From Hyphochytrium catenoides (taxonomy: Eukaryota; Sar; Hyphochytriomycetes; Hyphochytriales; Hyphochytriaceae), in the NCBI GenBank assembly GCA_900088475.1, contig FLMG01001397.1, positions 13,909 to 77,908 on the forward strand: a stretch of DNA of 64,000 nucleotides, given 5' to 3'. This document shows, one piece after another, positions 10,602 to 20,913 of this stretch; position 1 is the stretch's first letter; every line of letters begins with the position of its first letter. The notes beneath the pieces were generated by a model. It did not search any database. It had not been told where the DNA came from and saw nothing but the letters and a program-made list of their open reading frames with translations. A program made the translations under genes and the position numbers.

Positions 10602-13052
10602 TCAGCAAGACATAAAGCGGTAGTGTGAGATCTTGAGCGGCCTCTCTTGCTCTTGATGTTCTTCTTCTTCGCTTTCCGCGTCTAAACAGAGATGAGGGCA
10701 CTGATGCCAAAGGCAGCAGCGCTCTGATTTCTTTGTCCGTCCGTCACTTGGTGCCTCGGGGGCTTCTGCGACACGCGTGGGGCTCCTTTTAGGGGACGAG
10801 GGTATGAGAGTGATTTGCTCTACAATGATAGCATGGCAGTGAGGGCATCCCACAGTGCCAAGGAAAGCCCACTCTTCTGTCACTTCGCTGAGCAGATGAG
10901 AGGGGACAGGGCTGCTTCCTCCCTGCTTTGCCATCACCATGTCGAGACCTCCCTTAGCGCCTCCAGCAGCAGCAGTGGCCTTCCCTTGCCCTAATGCCAA
11001 GGCGCTACTAGGGCCAGGGCTAGCAGCAGGGGTAGGGACCGGTGCGGACGAAGGTATAGATTGAGGACCGTGCGCTGGTTCTTTCTTGGCTGCCGCCGTG
11101 AGAAGAGCTAGGATGGCAGCAGTCCTTTGCCCTTCTCGCTTTCGTTTTCTCCACAGATTTATGGCTGTCTGCAACCCCAGCGCGAGTAAGGCAATGTATA
11201 TGGCACAGATGGTGTGAGTGATAATGTCTCCTCTAACATAGACACAAAAGCCCTGCGGTGTGCAGCCTGTAAAGAGGAACCACCAGAATGCGGCGATGAT
11301 CTTATTGCTGCTCTGGAAGAGGAAGAGGAGGTCCCAGTTGAACTGCTGAATAGTATGAGTCCCCATAGATAGAGCCAGCAGAGAGACGTATCCTAGCACT
11401 CCAATGTCCGCGATAGTGGCCATCGCCCTCCTTCTTCTCCTTCTCTCTCCTCCCTCTTTGCTGCCCAGCACTCCCCATAGCACACGGAAGACGAGCATGA
11501 TGATGGCTTCGTGATACACGACGATGCCAAAGGCTTGCCACCCAGCAGAGACTGTAGAAAGGGCCGAGGAGGTAAGGAGCTCCGCATAGATTGCACCAAA
11601 GTACTGTCTGATAACCGCCAAGCCTAAGTAAAGACTGTCATTATTGGCACACGCGATGCCAATAGAAGTGGCCGTCAACCAGCTCTGCATCTGCTGCCTT
11701 CTACCACTCGCCCCAGCGCCGCCTCCTCCATCATGCGGAACATTCCCGGTCGTGACTGAAGGAGGGGTAAATCTCGTCTTGTCAGTTGTTCTGCCTTCGT
11801 CTTTGTCCTTGTTCTCATGACTCCATCGTGGTCCCGCCATAGCAGTAGTGATCTTGTTCCCATGATTCTGGAGCCGCTTATCTTCCCGTTCTGACTGCCC
11901 ATTCATTCCTTCTTCTTCTTCGCCCTCCGCTCTCACTTTGCCTACTGCCGACGGCATTGGTGGCCCTACAACGACCAGATTGCCGGTGTTATGCAGCGAC
12001 CGTTTGGGACACTCTGAACGAAGATGTGCAAGTGTTCTCCTGGTCACGATGACAAGCGTCCGCCAGTACTGAATCCGCATGATTATCGAGAGGATAATCC
12101 ACGCCAAGGCTGAGACCTTTATTTTATTCCAGGCTGCGGATAAGGGACCGATGATCCACTGGAGCTCTACTGTCTCTAGATCTTCCTCACTGAAGCGGAT
12201 ACACGGCACAGACCAGCCTGCCAGTGGGTCTTCTATCGGGTAAGTGAAGAAGCAGATGGCACGGACCCCGCAGACCTCTAACCGAAAGACATAGTCTTCA
12301 GGTTTTGAGCAGATTTCTAGGGCTTTGACGCCTTCTGGGAACACTTGAGGACCTTTGCATTGCTGTGACCAGCCTGCAACGATGAAACGCTGATCCCACA
12401 TAGGGTCAGTTCTCTTGCAGAGAAGTGTCCGCGCAATGTCCCTATTGAGAGACATCTGTCGGCTCTCCTTCTTCCCAAACTTTCTCTCTGCTCGTTGCCT
12501 CTCGTCTTGATTCCGTGGCCACCATAACAGACCCACGTCCGCTGCTCCGTCGCCCATAGGGCCCATGGTAGACAGCAAAGGTTGTAGGTTTGAGTTAAAG
12601 AAGAACGGAGTACCCGGCAGAGCCCCACAATAGGTCTCAGGATTGACAGAAGCGTTAGGGTGCAGTCCTCCCACTGTGAGCGTTAACAGACTTTGCTGCT
12701 CGACGCCGCTAGTCTCACGACTCTCCCCTAGAAGTCCCTGTTGCTCTGTCCTAGCCTTTAGCATCTGTGCTGTCATGTCCAGAGTTTCAAACGAGTAGTC
12801 TGTCTGAAACAGTGTGAGGAAGAAAATGCACAGCTCCAAGACGGTCCATATGATACCCAGGAAAGGGAAACGTGGAAGAGACAACACAACCTTGTGCACA
12901 TGGAGACCCTCGCGGTAGAGAAGTAGCTTCTTCCAGGACGATCGACGGCGAGTTAAAGAGACAAACAACGAAGGGCGAAGCTCAAGATCTTCGTCTGCTA
13001 CCACCTTATTATGGTGGGAATCTTCTCCTAAGCCTGCCCAGGCTTTGTTCAT
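10602..13052 (-). CDS. Polytopic membrane protein of unknown family
   Basis: Single-exon frame. The open frame extends to 13100, but the first ATG is at 13052, giving 816 residues. A stop codon lies just upstream of the frame. A positively charged N-terminus is followed by a membrane span at about 63-83. A ~230-residue loop comes next, carrying seven cysteines and an NAS glycosylation site. Further spans follow at about 312-334, 475-494, 507-530, 547-565, near 585-597 and 610-632. A charged ~80-residue linker separates the second and third spans, and a basic RRRRRR cluster precedes the fifth. The C-terminal ~180 residues are Ala/Pro/Ser-rich and include a CPHC motif near the end that might bind metal. 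One span, a large luminal loop, then several spans recalls polycystin/mucolipin channels, but I see no pore signature, so no function is assigned. Confidence 0.75.
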   Translation of the reverse strand: MNKAWAGLGEDSHHNKVVADEDLELRPSLFVSLTRRRSSWKKLLLYREGLHVHKVVLSLPRFPFLGIIWTVLELCIFFLTLFQTDYSFETLDMTAQMLKARTEQQGLLGESRETSGVEQQSLLTLTVGGLHPNASVNPETYCGALPGTPFFFNSNLQPLLSTMGPMGDGAADVGLLWWPRNQDERQRAERKFGKKESRQMSLNRDIARTLLCKRTDPMWDQRFIVAGWSQQCKGPQVFPEGVKALEICSKPEDYVFRLEVCGVRAICFFTYPIEDPLAGWSVPCIRFSEEDLETVELQWIIGPLSAAWNKIKVSALAWIILSIIMRIQYWRTLVIVTRRTLAHLRSECPKRSLHNTGNLVVVGPPMPSAVGKVRAEGEEEEGMNGQSEREDKRLQNHGNKITTAMAGPRWSHENKDKDEGRTTDKTRFTPPSVTTGNVPHDGGGGAGASGRRQQMQSWLTATSIGIACANNDSLYLGLAVIRQYFGAIYAELLTSSALSTVSAGWQAFGIVVYHEAIIMLVFRVLWGVLGSKEGGERRRRRRAMATIADIGVLGYVSLLALSMGTHTIQQFNWDLLFLFQSSNKIIAAFWWFLFTGCTPQGFCVYVRGDIITHTICAIYIALLALGLQTAINLWRKRKREGQRTAAILALLTAAAKKEPAHGPQSIPSSAPVPTPAASPGPSSALALGQGKATAAAGGAKGGLDMVMAKQGGSSPVPSHLLSEVTEEWAFLGTVGCPHCHAIIVEQITLIPSSPKRSPTRVAEAPEAPSDGRTKKSERCCLWHQCPHLCLDAESEEEEHQEQERPLKISHYRFMSC

Positions 13053-13765
13053 TGTTGATGGTAAGAAGAGGAGAATGAGACCCCAGCAAGAGTCTTTCAC
13101 TTATCGAGAAGGCAGTAATAGGAGGTGCGCTCGGATGAGAGGTGGCAGGCAGGCTCGCCGATCTAGTGCTGTGGCAAGTTCTCTCCTGCTTTTGCCTTCA
13201 CTTCAATGCCACTGGGGAGATTGTCCCTTTGCCGCCGCCGCTGGTGTAGGTTCTCGCTGGTGGCTCAACACAACCACTGCGATGGCGGCAGAAGACCTGC
13301 TGCCGCTATAATCGCGCTTTGAAACTCCATCCGAGAACTGCCCGCGGCAAGAGGTAAGGGCCGTGTCCGACGCAAAGCAGAATTGAAGGTACTTGCCCTC
13401 TAGCTCGGCAGCAACTTGTCCCATTCCCTGAACCTCGCGCACCCCTGTAGTCTTTATGGTCTTCTTCGAGGGTCAGTACCCCTCACCCACAGTCCTCTAG
13501 GATGTTCTCTACTCTTTGCTGCCCGTGCTCTCAATCGTCCCTGCAGTGTTAGTTGAAGACAGTAAGTCTTCCGGTCAGTAGAGCCAGACTGCTTACTCAC
13601 CGTTTTGGTCCAATGTCTTGCAAGGCATGATGTTGATCTGCTGCTCCCAGCAACCACGCCGTCTTTCAGATCAGTCTTTTCGCTGTCTTGGGGCAGTAGT
13701 GTCTTTCTGGTCATAAGTATCATCCGGGCTCTTGCTCGCTCTTGTTCAGCCTCTTTCCGTTTCTC

Positions 13766-13789
13766 TCTCTCTCTCTCTCTCTCTCTGTC
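13766..13789. repeat. (TC)n microsatellite
   Basis: Uninterrupted TC dinucleotides. They produce a leucine/serine repeat in two overlapping spurious plus-strand frames. Confidence 0.85.
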
Positions 13790-16222
13790 CGCTCCTTCTA
13801 TGTCTCTCCTTTCCTCATCCTCCCTCTCTTCCGTTTCTTTCCTTCTTGGGGTCCCTAGCCTCTTGTTCTCCCTCCAGTTTCTTCCTCACGCTTCTCCTGA
13901 TCGTCTGGCCCTCTCTCTTTACTTCTTCCCTTCGCTTTCAATAAGAATGTAACGCCTGTCACGTTCCCCCGCCGCGCCAGCGCTTGGTCGATGCCTAGTG
14001 AACACTCTGTCTCTACTGCTAATACCTTCTGTCCTTTCTCCACTCTCCTCTCTCTCTCTGTCTCTCTCTCTCTCTGTTCTCACTGACTCTTTCTCTCATT
14101 CTCTTTCTTCCACTATCTACCACCTTGTCTCTCCCTTCATTCCCTCCTCGCTTCCTTGTCTCTCTCTTTGTCCCTTTGTCCTGCCCTGTAACGCCTGACC
14201 ACCCCCTCGAAGGGTCAGCCAGACCCGTCATAACCAACATAAGACACACACCCCTCCCATAAAAGGGTCAGAGTCAGAGACACTATCTGTGCAACTTCCT
14301 CTGCTCTTTGGATCTTCCGCCTTGCCCAATGGCTTCTGCCCCACCATCCGTCGGTTGTTGGCTCCTCAGTCAAGGGTGGATCCGGGGCAGTAGGGACACT
14401 TTGCCCGCGCACACGACGAAGAAGTAGAAGAAGAAGTACAATGTCTTTAACGGTTGTTGCTGCTGACGAGAACGGTTTGCCGCCAATCTTCCTCTTGTTG
14501 AAGCAGGATCAGGGACACCAAACGGCGACTGCTTTCGTACTAACAGGTGTTCTCAACGATGGCAGGACAACGGAAAGAGATAGAGGAGGTCAAGCGACGA
14601 TCAACCGTCTCTGCAAGTTTAACTATAGGAACCTTCCCCCTTTTTATTTCTAGGCGATGTTCTTGTTGACGCAGAGAATGGCTCTTGATGACCAGCGAAC
14701 ACAAGTCCTTTGAGCTCGCTTTGGCGGCAACCACTTCCGTTCATTGTTTATTCCAGCGGGCAACGCAAAGCGTATTTTCTAGCACAATAGCAGAAAAGAG
14801 AGAGATAATGTCCCTCTGTCATTCACTCCTCATCACTCCCTCCTCGAGCTTGCTTCGTCCTTCGAAAGTAAAACGACGATGCGGCACCAGTACTTGGCGA
14901 GGTTGACAGACTAAGAGTCAAAACTCATCTGACCATTCAACAGCTCTGGCGCCTGTAGGACACCTAGGGTTACAATATCCAAGAATGCAACATACACTTG
15001 CCCACTATATGGCAGCCTGAATAGTGGCAGTGATGAGTGTGAAGAACGTGGTGCTCAGACCCATTCTCGTTTTCAAGGCTAATGAAGCAGAGTCGTACTT
15101 ACCAAGCACGTTCTGCTACTACATAATATCTTGCTGTCCCGCTCAACGTATCACAGAGAAAAAGAAGAACAGATGAGAGGAAGAAGCGCATCGAGACGTC
15201 TGCTAACGGTCGAGTGACGGGAGAAATGTCCATAAACGGAAAAAACTTCTTTATCGGTAGATGGGTGGTGAGCTCTATGAGTGAGGAAGGTTAGGTTTAG
15301 CCTGTCCCCTTGATGATGAGGTGCGCACACTCTCAGAGTTATCTATGACGCTATTATGTAGCCGCTTTGGTCGCCTTAGTACATAAGATATACGGGAATT
15401 ATCCTGGCTGTGGTCTAGTCAACACCATCTATTCAGCCACTTCATCATCCTCGTATTGGCCACTAACAGGAGCAATCAACAACAAGCTCTGGGCGGGAGG
15501 GAGAGCAACGGTCTTCCAAGTAAGCGCAGAATGGTGTGATAACTCATAAGTCGTCATTGCCGTTGATTTGCTCATCATTAACCTCCTGAACGTGGTAGAG
15601 GGGAGAATTGGCCTCGTAGTATGTAGCTCAATAGTGAAATCATGGGAGTAGTAACAAAGGTGACCAGCGCGTCACCAATTCCTTGTTTCACCACCAGCGA
15701 GTTCCCAACCAGGAGAGAGTGGCCCTAGTGCAGAACGGTATCTCTATGTCTTGTTGCAAGCCTGAACAGAGTACTTTCTTCTATTACACCCCGGTTCCTT
15801 GTCCTTGGACTGCAATTATAAGATAACGACTCGGGACGTGCTTCCATCTGTCCAAACAGCGATGAGAAGCGAGCGTCCCTCCCTCTTGTCACTACCCTGC
15901 GATCAATCTTCCTCATCATGACGTTCTAATGCACCACGACGATGACTCTGTCATCCATCAATAAGCCAGCCCACTATGGTCTAACGTGGGCATCAGCGCA
16001 ACAGCAACTCCTCAGGTCCTCGTCATCGATCATTGACTATCTAACTGCTGCTGGCCTGCCTTCCTGCTGCGGCTGCTGGCTGCCAGACAACACAGCCTCA
16101 GTTGAAGCCGCGCGCACAAAGTTATCCTAATGATGGTGATGATGTTCCTAGGACTTGCTGTATATGTGACCTTTGGCCGTCATCAGCAGAAACCGACAAT
16201 CTCCGGTATAGATCTAATATAT

Positions 16223-16540
16223 TACTGTACAGTATGATTGTATGAGCTACTACAGTACTGCTACTGTACTGTAGGAGCAGCTCCTCCACTTGCTTATGTC
16301 GTGCTACCGTCGGATCATGAATACAGGGCTTCAAATCTGACCCATCCCGAATCATGTGTGGCGCCAAAACCCCACTTACTGCTAACTGTGTACTGTAACC
16401 CCGGCCCCCCGCCCACTAAAAAGTTTGTCCATTGTCAGGGAAAGCGACAATGTCAGGAGAGCCGGCGTATATAAGGATGACTTCAGGTGCACTCCTGAGG
16501 AGTCCGTCCCCCTTGTTTCGTGTATCAGAATTGTACAGTA
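16223..16540. repeat. Cluster of TACTGTA/TACAGTA heptamers with palindromes
   Basis: The heptamer TACTGTA or its complement TACAGTA starts at 16223, 16228, 16251, 16262, 16267, 16391 and 16534. The first two form a perfect 12-base palindrome at 16223-16234. The arms 16250-16258 and 16266-16274 form a 9-bp perfect inverted repeat with a 7-base loop. The cluster ends about 315 bases before the ATG of the 1181-residue orphan gene. It could be regulatory sites or the remnant of a small inverted-repeat element. Confidence 0.6.
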
Positions 16541-16854
16541 CCCCCAAACCCATCTAAAAGTGTCCCAAACCTGGCACCAACAATACGACGAAGCCCTGGA
16601 GGTAACGGTGTGATTAAAACTCAAATGGACGGGTAGTAATACTCGGCCTGAATTACGAAAGGCCAGATTTGCGAAAAGCCAGACAGCTGTTTAGAGTTTA
16701 TTTCGTTTTGCCGCCGTCTTGGCTTTTGCTGACGAAATTCATTCTGACTTCTCCAGATTGCGGAGGAGCCGTCGAGCTACTGAAGCAGCTGCAGATTCTT
16801 CACTGAGAAGCACGACTCAGTAATTGCCTAAGAAGGCTCTTAATCAAGACCTCT

Positions 16855-19800
16855 ATGAAAAAGCATTGGCGTACAGTTTACCATCTGCACGGCGACATGA
16901 AGCCGGGTCTTGCACCAGCAACGACAAGGCAGTATCGCTATCGACTGACAAGGCTTCACAAGAAGGCAGGTCCATTGCAATGGACGAGATTTACGGATGC
17001 ACTAGAGAACGATGTGACCTATGAGCTTGATGCTTATAGGGTTGACAGTGAACTTGGCAAGCTGTACGCGGTCGCTATAAACGTGTATCACAACTATCGT
17101 GCGCTATGGGCGTCGATCCAGCGCGACATCAGAAGAGAGACCCAGACAGCTCCGGATGATGACCAAGATAGTAGTGCTGGTGGTAGTAGGAAGAAGAAGA
17201 AGCTGAAACGATCCCGATCGGCAAGAGAATCTTCTAGCACAACTTCACCTGAAACGTTGAAGAAAACGAAGATCGGTCATATGGTTGTGCATAATAATAG
17301 CCACTTCGCCATGAGTTCAGTCAACGGAGAGCGACGATCACCTTACTATCGAAGGATGAGTTTGGTACTTCGTGGAGAGAGGTGGTACGAGAACGGTTAT
17401 CTCAGAATCTCAGAAGAGTCACAAGATGAGATCATCTTTAGCGGCATACGGCCATATGTTCGGGACGTTCTCCGTGGTAAGCCTGCAGAAACAATTCCGG
17501 ACAACGTGGTGGTTGTCTCTATCGATGCTGGGAAGCTTGGAACACTTCGGCTTCACGAAGAAGATCTTCAGGTTCACCTAGAAGATGCGTTTCGTGATCT
17601 CTGGATTGTGGAGAATAATACTACGAAGAGTGAAGCTGGTGACCGCCTGGATTACATGCGGTTAACATTTGGAGATTGGTCTTGGATTGTGGTCAAGGAC
17701 CTCACACCTATCGACAGTGAAGAGAGCATCTATGATACGGACTGGCCTAGAGTAAATCGGCGTTTGCATCGACGTGGAGTTCTGGGTTCACTTTACGATT
17801 ATGGTTCTGATAGGTTTCAGACGATCTACCAAGACGGTCCATGTGTCCGGTGTACCCGGCACATCAAGGGACAAAGAATTGAGCTTGAAGTTAGCTTTGT
17901 GCAATACTTTGAGGAGGCGGAGGATGGAAGGGCAACAGATATCTGGAAAGGACTTTTTCACTATAAGTACAAAGCCATGGACGGCACACCGATCGTTTGC
18001 TTTGCAGACCCGTTGCAGGGATCAGGGGACGAGGAGGGACCAGGACTGGCAGAAGACTTTATTGGAAAGCGCTGGAACAATTCGTGCAAGTGGAAAGAGC
18101 GCGACGGAAGAGAAGGCATCCTCTGGTATTATTATACAGTGTTCGTTGGTCTCGCTGACGATGAAGAGAGTGCGACACCAGCATTTATCTGGTTGCCCCC
18201 AGCACCAAAGGCCTCGCCACTTTCACTCAACAAGATGATCAGAATACCCAGGGTGTGTGATAAAGCAAGCGCGCCTTGTACAATCGAAGAAGGGCCTGGG
18301 GAACCCAGACTAATGCTTGATACACAGCAACAAAGCATTCGAGAATTAGTAGGCCGCCCACGAGGAGATATGGAGCGAGTCTCTGAAGTATCGGCGATGT
18401 CTTTACCGGCAGCAACTACAGACAGACCACGGACTCCATCGTCAGTAGTATTATCTAGCACAACCTTCCCTCATGCTACTGCTGATATCACAACTTCCAG
18501 CGATGCTGGGGTTGGGAAAGCTTCTGCTTCTTTCACGAAGTTTCCCAATGCCGCGCTGCCATGTGTGGCGCCTCCCAATTCGTTAGGTTCGGGACTTCTA
18601 CAAAGGCCGGTCCCGGCTACTAAGACGCAAAGTTTTCCTTGCACTCTTGGAGATAAAAGAATGCCCGAAAGGAGTTCAAGTCCACTAAGAAGACCTGCCA
18701 GAAAAACTGTACCTATGCAAACTCTTCAAACAAAAAAACAAATGGTAGATTTTCCTCCGCCTCCACCCCCTATGAAGGACTGGTCGGGTGAGCAGTCCTC
18801 CCAGGCCAAGAAGGCCCGCCATAAAAAGCCTCCGGTGCGCCTTCCTATCCCTGCACGAGAGTCCATCGCATTGGTGACAGGGCCCAGGTGGGCAATATCA
18901 CGTCCAGCGGCAATATCACCACAAGCAGCAGACGGGTCTCCTAAGTCGGCAGTCCCAGGCCATCATCAAGAAACAGCGCCAATCGCGAAGAGAAATGGAA
19001 ACGTCAGAGAAGCTGTTGTGCTTCGTCCTGAAGGAACACCAACAAGTGACATGCCTCCTCCGGATCCAACGTCATACAAGAACAGCAATGAGGACATGGA
19101 AGATGCGGTTTCAATATCTCGATCACCGCCATTAACTTTTGAGGAATCGGAGCTTAGTGTGACAACACCCCCTTTCTCTCCTCTCCCTTCACCGCCACAA
19201 GCGTCGTACTATGACGACAACTCGAATGATAGCGTTTCCCCGGCAGGACCCTTCACAGCAGCCAGAGTGAGTGACAGCAAGGATCAAGAGAAGAAGGCTG
19301 AGAAAGTTGGCAAGCACGATGAAGGGCAATTGGTTGAAAAAGAAGAAAGAGCGGCTTCTTCTGATGGTCCTTCAGGGGAACGTTGCGAACCGGATGCATG
19401 CATAAAGCAGGAAAGGGTGCAAATTGATGACGCGAAGCCCGAACCACCAACAAGGACCGTTGAGACAAACAAGCGACGACGGGGACTCATAAGAAATGGG
19501 CGAAGACAGGGAGAAGACGAAGAGCAGAGTAGTCATCGACCACTAATGCATTATGGCATTAATGAGACTCAACCGATAATGAAGGACTTCCAGGAAGAAA
19601 GTCCCGGCGGGCAGAATCTGCCTTCTTCGGGCCGAAGAAGCGGAATATTGCTGGAGAGCTCGAGTCATCATAATGCTAAGGACGAGAAGAGGAAAGACGG
19701 GCAAGTGATTGCCAAAGAGGACCGCCCGCCCCTTGAGATAGACGGCATTAGTAGACAACCGGCACGAAACGATGCCAACCCAGACCGTGTGTTGACCACT

Positions 19801-20400
19801 ATCGAGACACCAGACGATGAGCCCGTTGCGAAAGCGGAGAAATCTGGAACTTCGGCCGATGAGGAGGAAACACAGATTGGAGCATACCCTTGGGATGAAA
19901 CCTCTGACCAAGAAACGGACCACAAGAAGAATGAGCAGGATCGCAAGGCGGATGGCAGCCACCCTTTTACTCTGAGCAACCAGCCATCGGATGAGCGGGG
20001 CGGACAGGGCGAGAGTAACGATGAATTACCATCTGACGCTTCGACAGTGGTGGACGTCTCTTTCACACGACCAATTTCTTCGAGGAGCTTAAGAGTCATC
20101 GTGCAAGCGTTAGTTCAAAAAGAGCTGAAAAAGCAGAGTGATGACAGACAACTATCTTTGGCTCCCTCCCTCCGAGATGCAGTTGAATCCTGCGAAGCGA
20201 GATTGAGAGAAAAGGTAGAGGCGTTGCAGCACGAGCTTGATGAGGCCAAGCAGCAGAGAGAGACTATGCAGACCGATATTAGAAGACTAAGGCTTGAACT
20301 CAGCAATGCCAAGATGGAAAAGGAGAAGCTCATTGACGTGACTGCTGCCTATGCAGAGAGCCTACAGCAGATACTCTCTGCTCCAAGTACGCCGTCATAA
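16855..20400 (+). CDS. Large intronless protein of unknown family, probably nuclear
   Basis: One uninterrupted frame of 1181 residues from the ATG at 16855 to the TAA at 20400. Residues 30-100 and 165-460 look folded: mixed hydrophobic and aromatic content, many Trp and Tyr, and a CVRC motif near 330. A basic KKKKLKRSRS stretch near 112-122 and KRRRGLIRNGRR later are nuclear-localisation-like. Residues 460-1090 are Pro/Ser/Glu-rich and probably disordered, with a run of seven prolines near 634. A clear coiled coil occupies about 1102-1172 (heptads EARLREKVEALQHELDEA). I do not recognise the family. Possibilities are a lineage-specific chromatin or scaffold protein, or an old mobile-element-derived protein; no transposase, reverse transcriptase or integrase motif is visible. 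The lack of introns contrasts with the ~25-exon kinesin next door. It converges on that kinesin, with stops about 510 bp apart. Confidence 0.8.
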   Translation: MKKHWRTVYHLHGDMKPGLAPATTRQYRYRLTRLHKKAGPLQWTRFTDALENDVTYELDAYRVDSELGKLYAVAINVYHNYRALWASIQRDIRRETQTAPDDDQDSSAGGSRKKKKLKRSRSARESSSTTSPETLKKTKIGHMVVHNNSHFAMSSVNGERRSPYYRRMSLVLRGERWYENGYLRISEESQDEIIFSGIRPYVRDVLRGKPAETIPDNVVVVSIDAGKLGTLRLHEEDLQVHLEDAFRDLWIVENNTTKSEAGDRLDYMRLTFGDWSWIVVKDLTPIDSEESIYDTDWPRVNRRLHRRGVLGSLYDYGSDRFQTIYQDGPCVRCTRHIKGQRIELEVSFVQYFEEAEDGRATDIWKGLFHYKYKAMDGTPIVCFADPLQGSGDEEGPGLAEDFIGKRWNNSCKWKERDGREGILWYYYTVFVGLADDEESATPAFIWLPPAPKASPLSLNKMIRIPRVCDKASAPCTIEEGPGEPRLMLDTQQQSIRELVGRPRGDMERVSEVSAMSLPAATTDRPRTPSSVVLSSTTFPHATADITTSSDAGVGKASASFTKFPNAALPCVAPPNSLGSGLLQRPVPATKTQSFPCTLGDKRMPERSSSPLRRPARKTVPMQTLQTKKQMVDFPPPPPPMKDWSGEQSSQAKKARHKKPPVRLPIPARESIALVTGPRWAISRPAAISPQAADGSPKSAVPGHHQETAPIAKRNGNVREAVVLRPEGTPTSDMPPPDPTSYKNSNEDMEDAVSISRSPPLTFEESELSVTTPPFSPLPSPPQASYYDDNSNDSVSPAGPFTAARVSDSKDQEKKAEKVGKHDEGQLVEKEERAASSDGPSGERCEPDACIKQERVQIDDAKPEPPTRTVETNKRRRGLIRNGRRQGEDEEQSSHRPLMHYGINETQPIMKDFQEESPGGQNLPSSGRRSGILLESSSHHNAKDEKRKDGQVIAKEDRPPLEIDGISRQPARNDANPDRVLTTIETPDDEPVAKAEKSGTSADEEETQIGAYPWDETSDQETDHKKNEQDRKADGSHPFTLSNQPSDERGGQGESNDELPSDASTVVDVSFTRPISSRSLRVIVQALVQKELKKQSDDRQLSLAPSLRDAVESCEARLREKVEALQHELDEAKQQRETMQTDIRRLRLELSNAKMEKEKLIDVTAAYAESLQQILSAPSTPS

Positions 20401-20913
20401 AGCTGGGGACTTTTCTCTTGCACCTTCAGTCTGATAGTCAATTGAGCGCTTGCGAGAATTGATGTGAGTAACAAGCGCTGCGGCCAGCAAAGAGCAGCGC
20501 TGTGCTATAAGAGGGCACACCTACCAGGCCATCACGGCGCACTACCCTATGTCTGCTTGATTCTTCCGGTGTTCAGCTTCCTAGGCCCTATTGGTACAGC
20601 GCATCTGACACACACAACTGACGTGTCGTTGATGGTGAAGCTTTGTCTTTGCTTTTGTCTTTTGTATCCCTAATGCATGGTCTTACAGTAAAGGAGAGAA
20701 GGACCAAGTCAGGAGTAAGAAGAGGCCGCTTTGGGTGAGGTACGTAGTGAAAGGTTGACATGTATAGCAGCTAAAGGGCAGCTCTGCCCGTCTTACAGCG
20801 TTGCAGATGCCTCAGCATGTAGCGTTCGTTTACTACCGAGCCTAGAATACAACGGTCTAATATCACAATAGTACTAGCACTAAAGAGCAATCGGCAACGA
20901 GTTGAGGTCCTCT
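20401..20913. other. Convergent intergenic spacer
   Basis: 513 bp between the stops of the orphan gene (+) and the kinesin (-). No gene or clear structured element was seen. Confidence 0.6.

Larger units (their letters stand above)
13053..16854. other. 3.8-kb intergenic region, repeat-rich
   Basis: It contains CT microsatellites on the plus strand (about 13766-13789 and 14045-14075) and several short open frames without convincing starts. A minus-strand frame at 14215-14470 (leucine-rich stretch, then TEEPTTDGWWGRSHW) and one at 13203-13442 could be fragments of 5' exons, but no splice model links them to a gene. A heptamer cluster lies at 16223-16540. Nothing else is supported. Confidence 0.5.

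Noticed and set aside
13605-13952. Plus-strand Leu/Ser-rich frame
   Set aside because: It is a translation of CT microsatellite and pyrimidine-rich DNA. There is no domain and an overlapping frame has the same composition.
14441-14653. Small plus-strand frame starting at an ATG (MSLTVVAADENG...)
   Set aside because: It has no family resemblance or splice neighbours, and the opposite strand is equally open in part.
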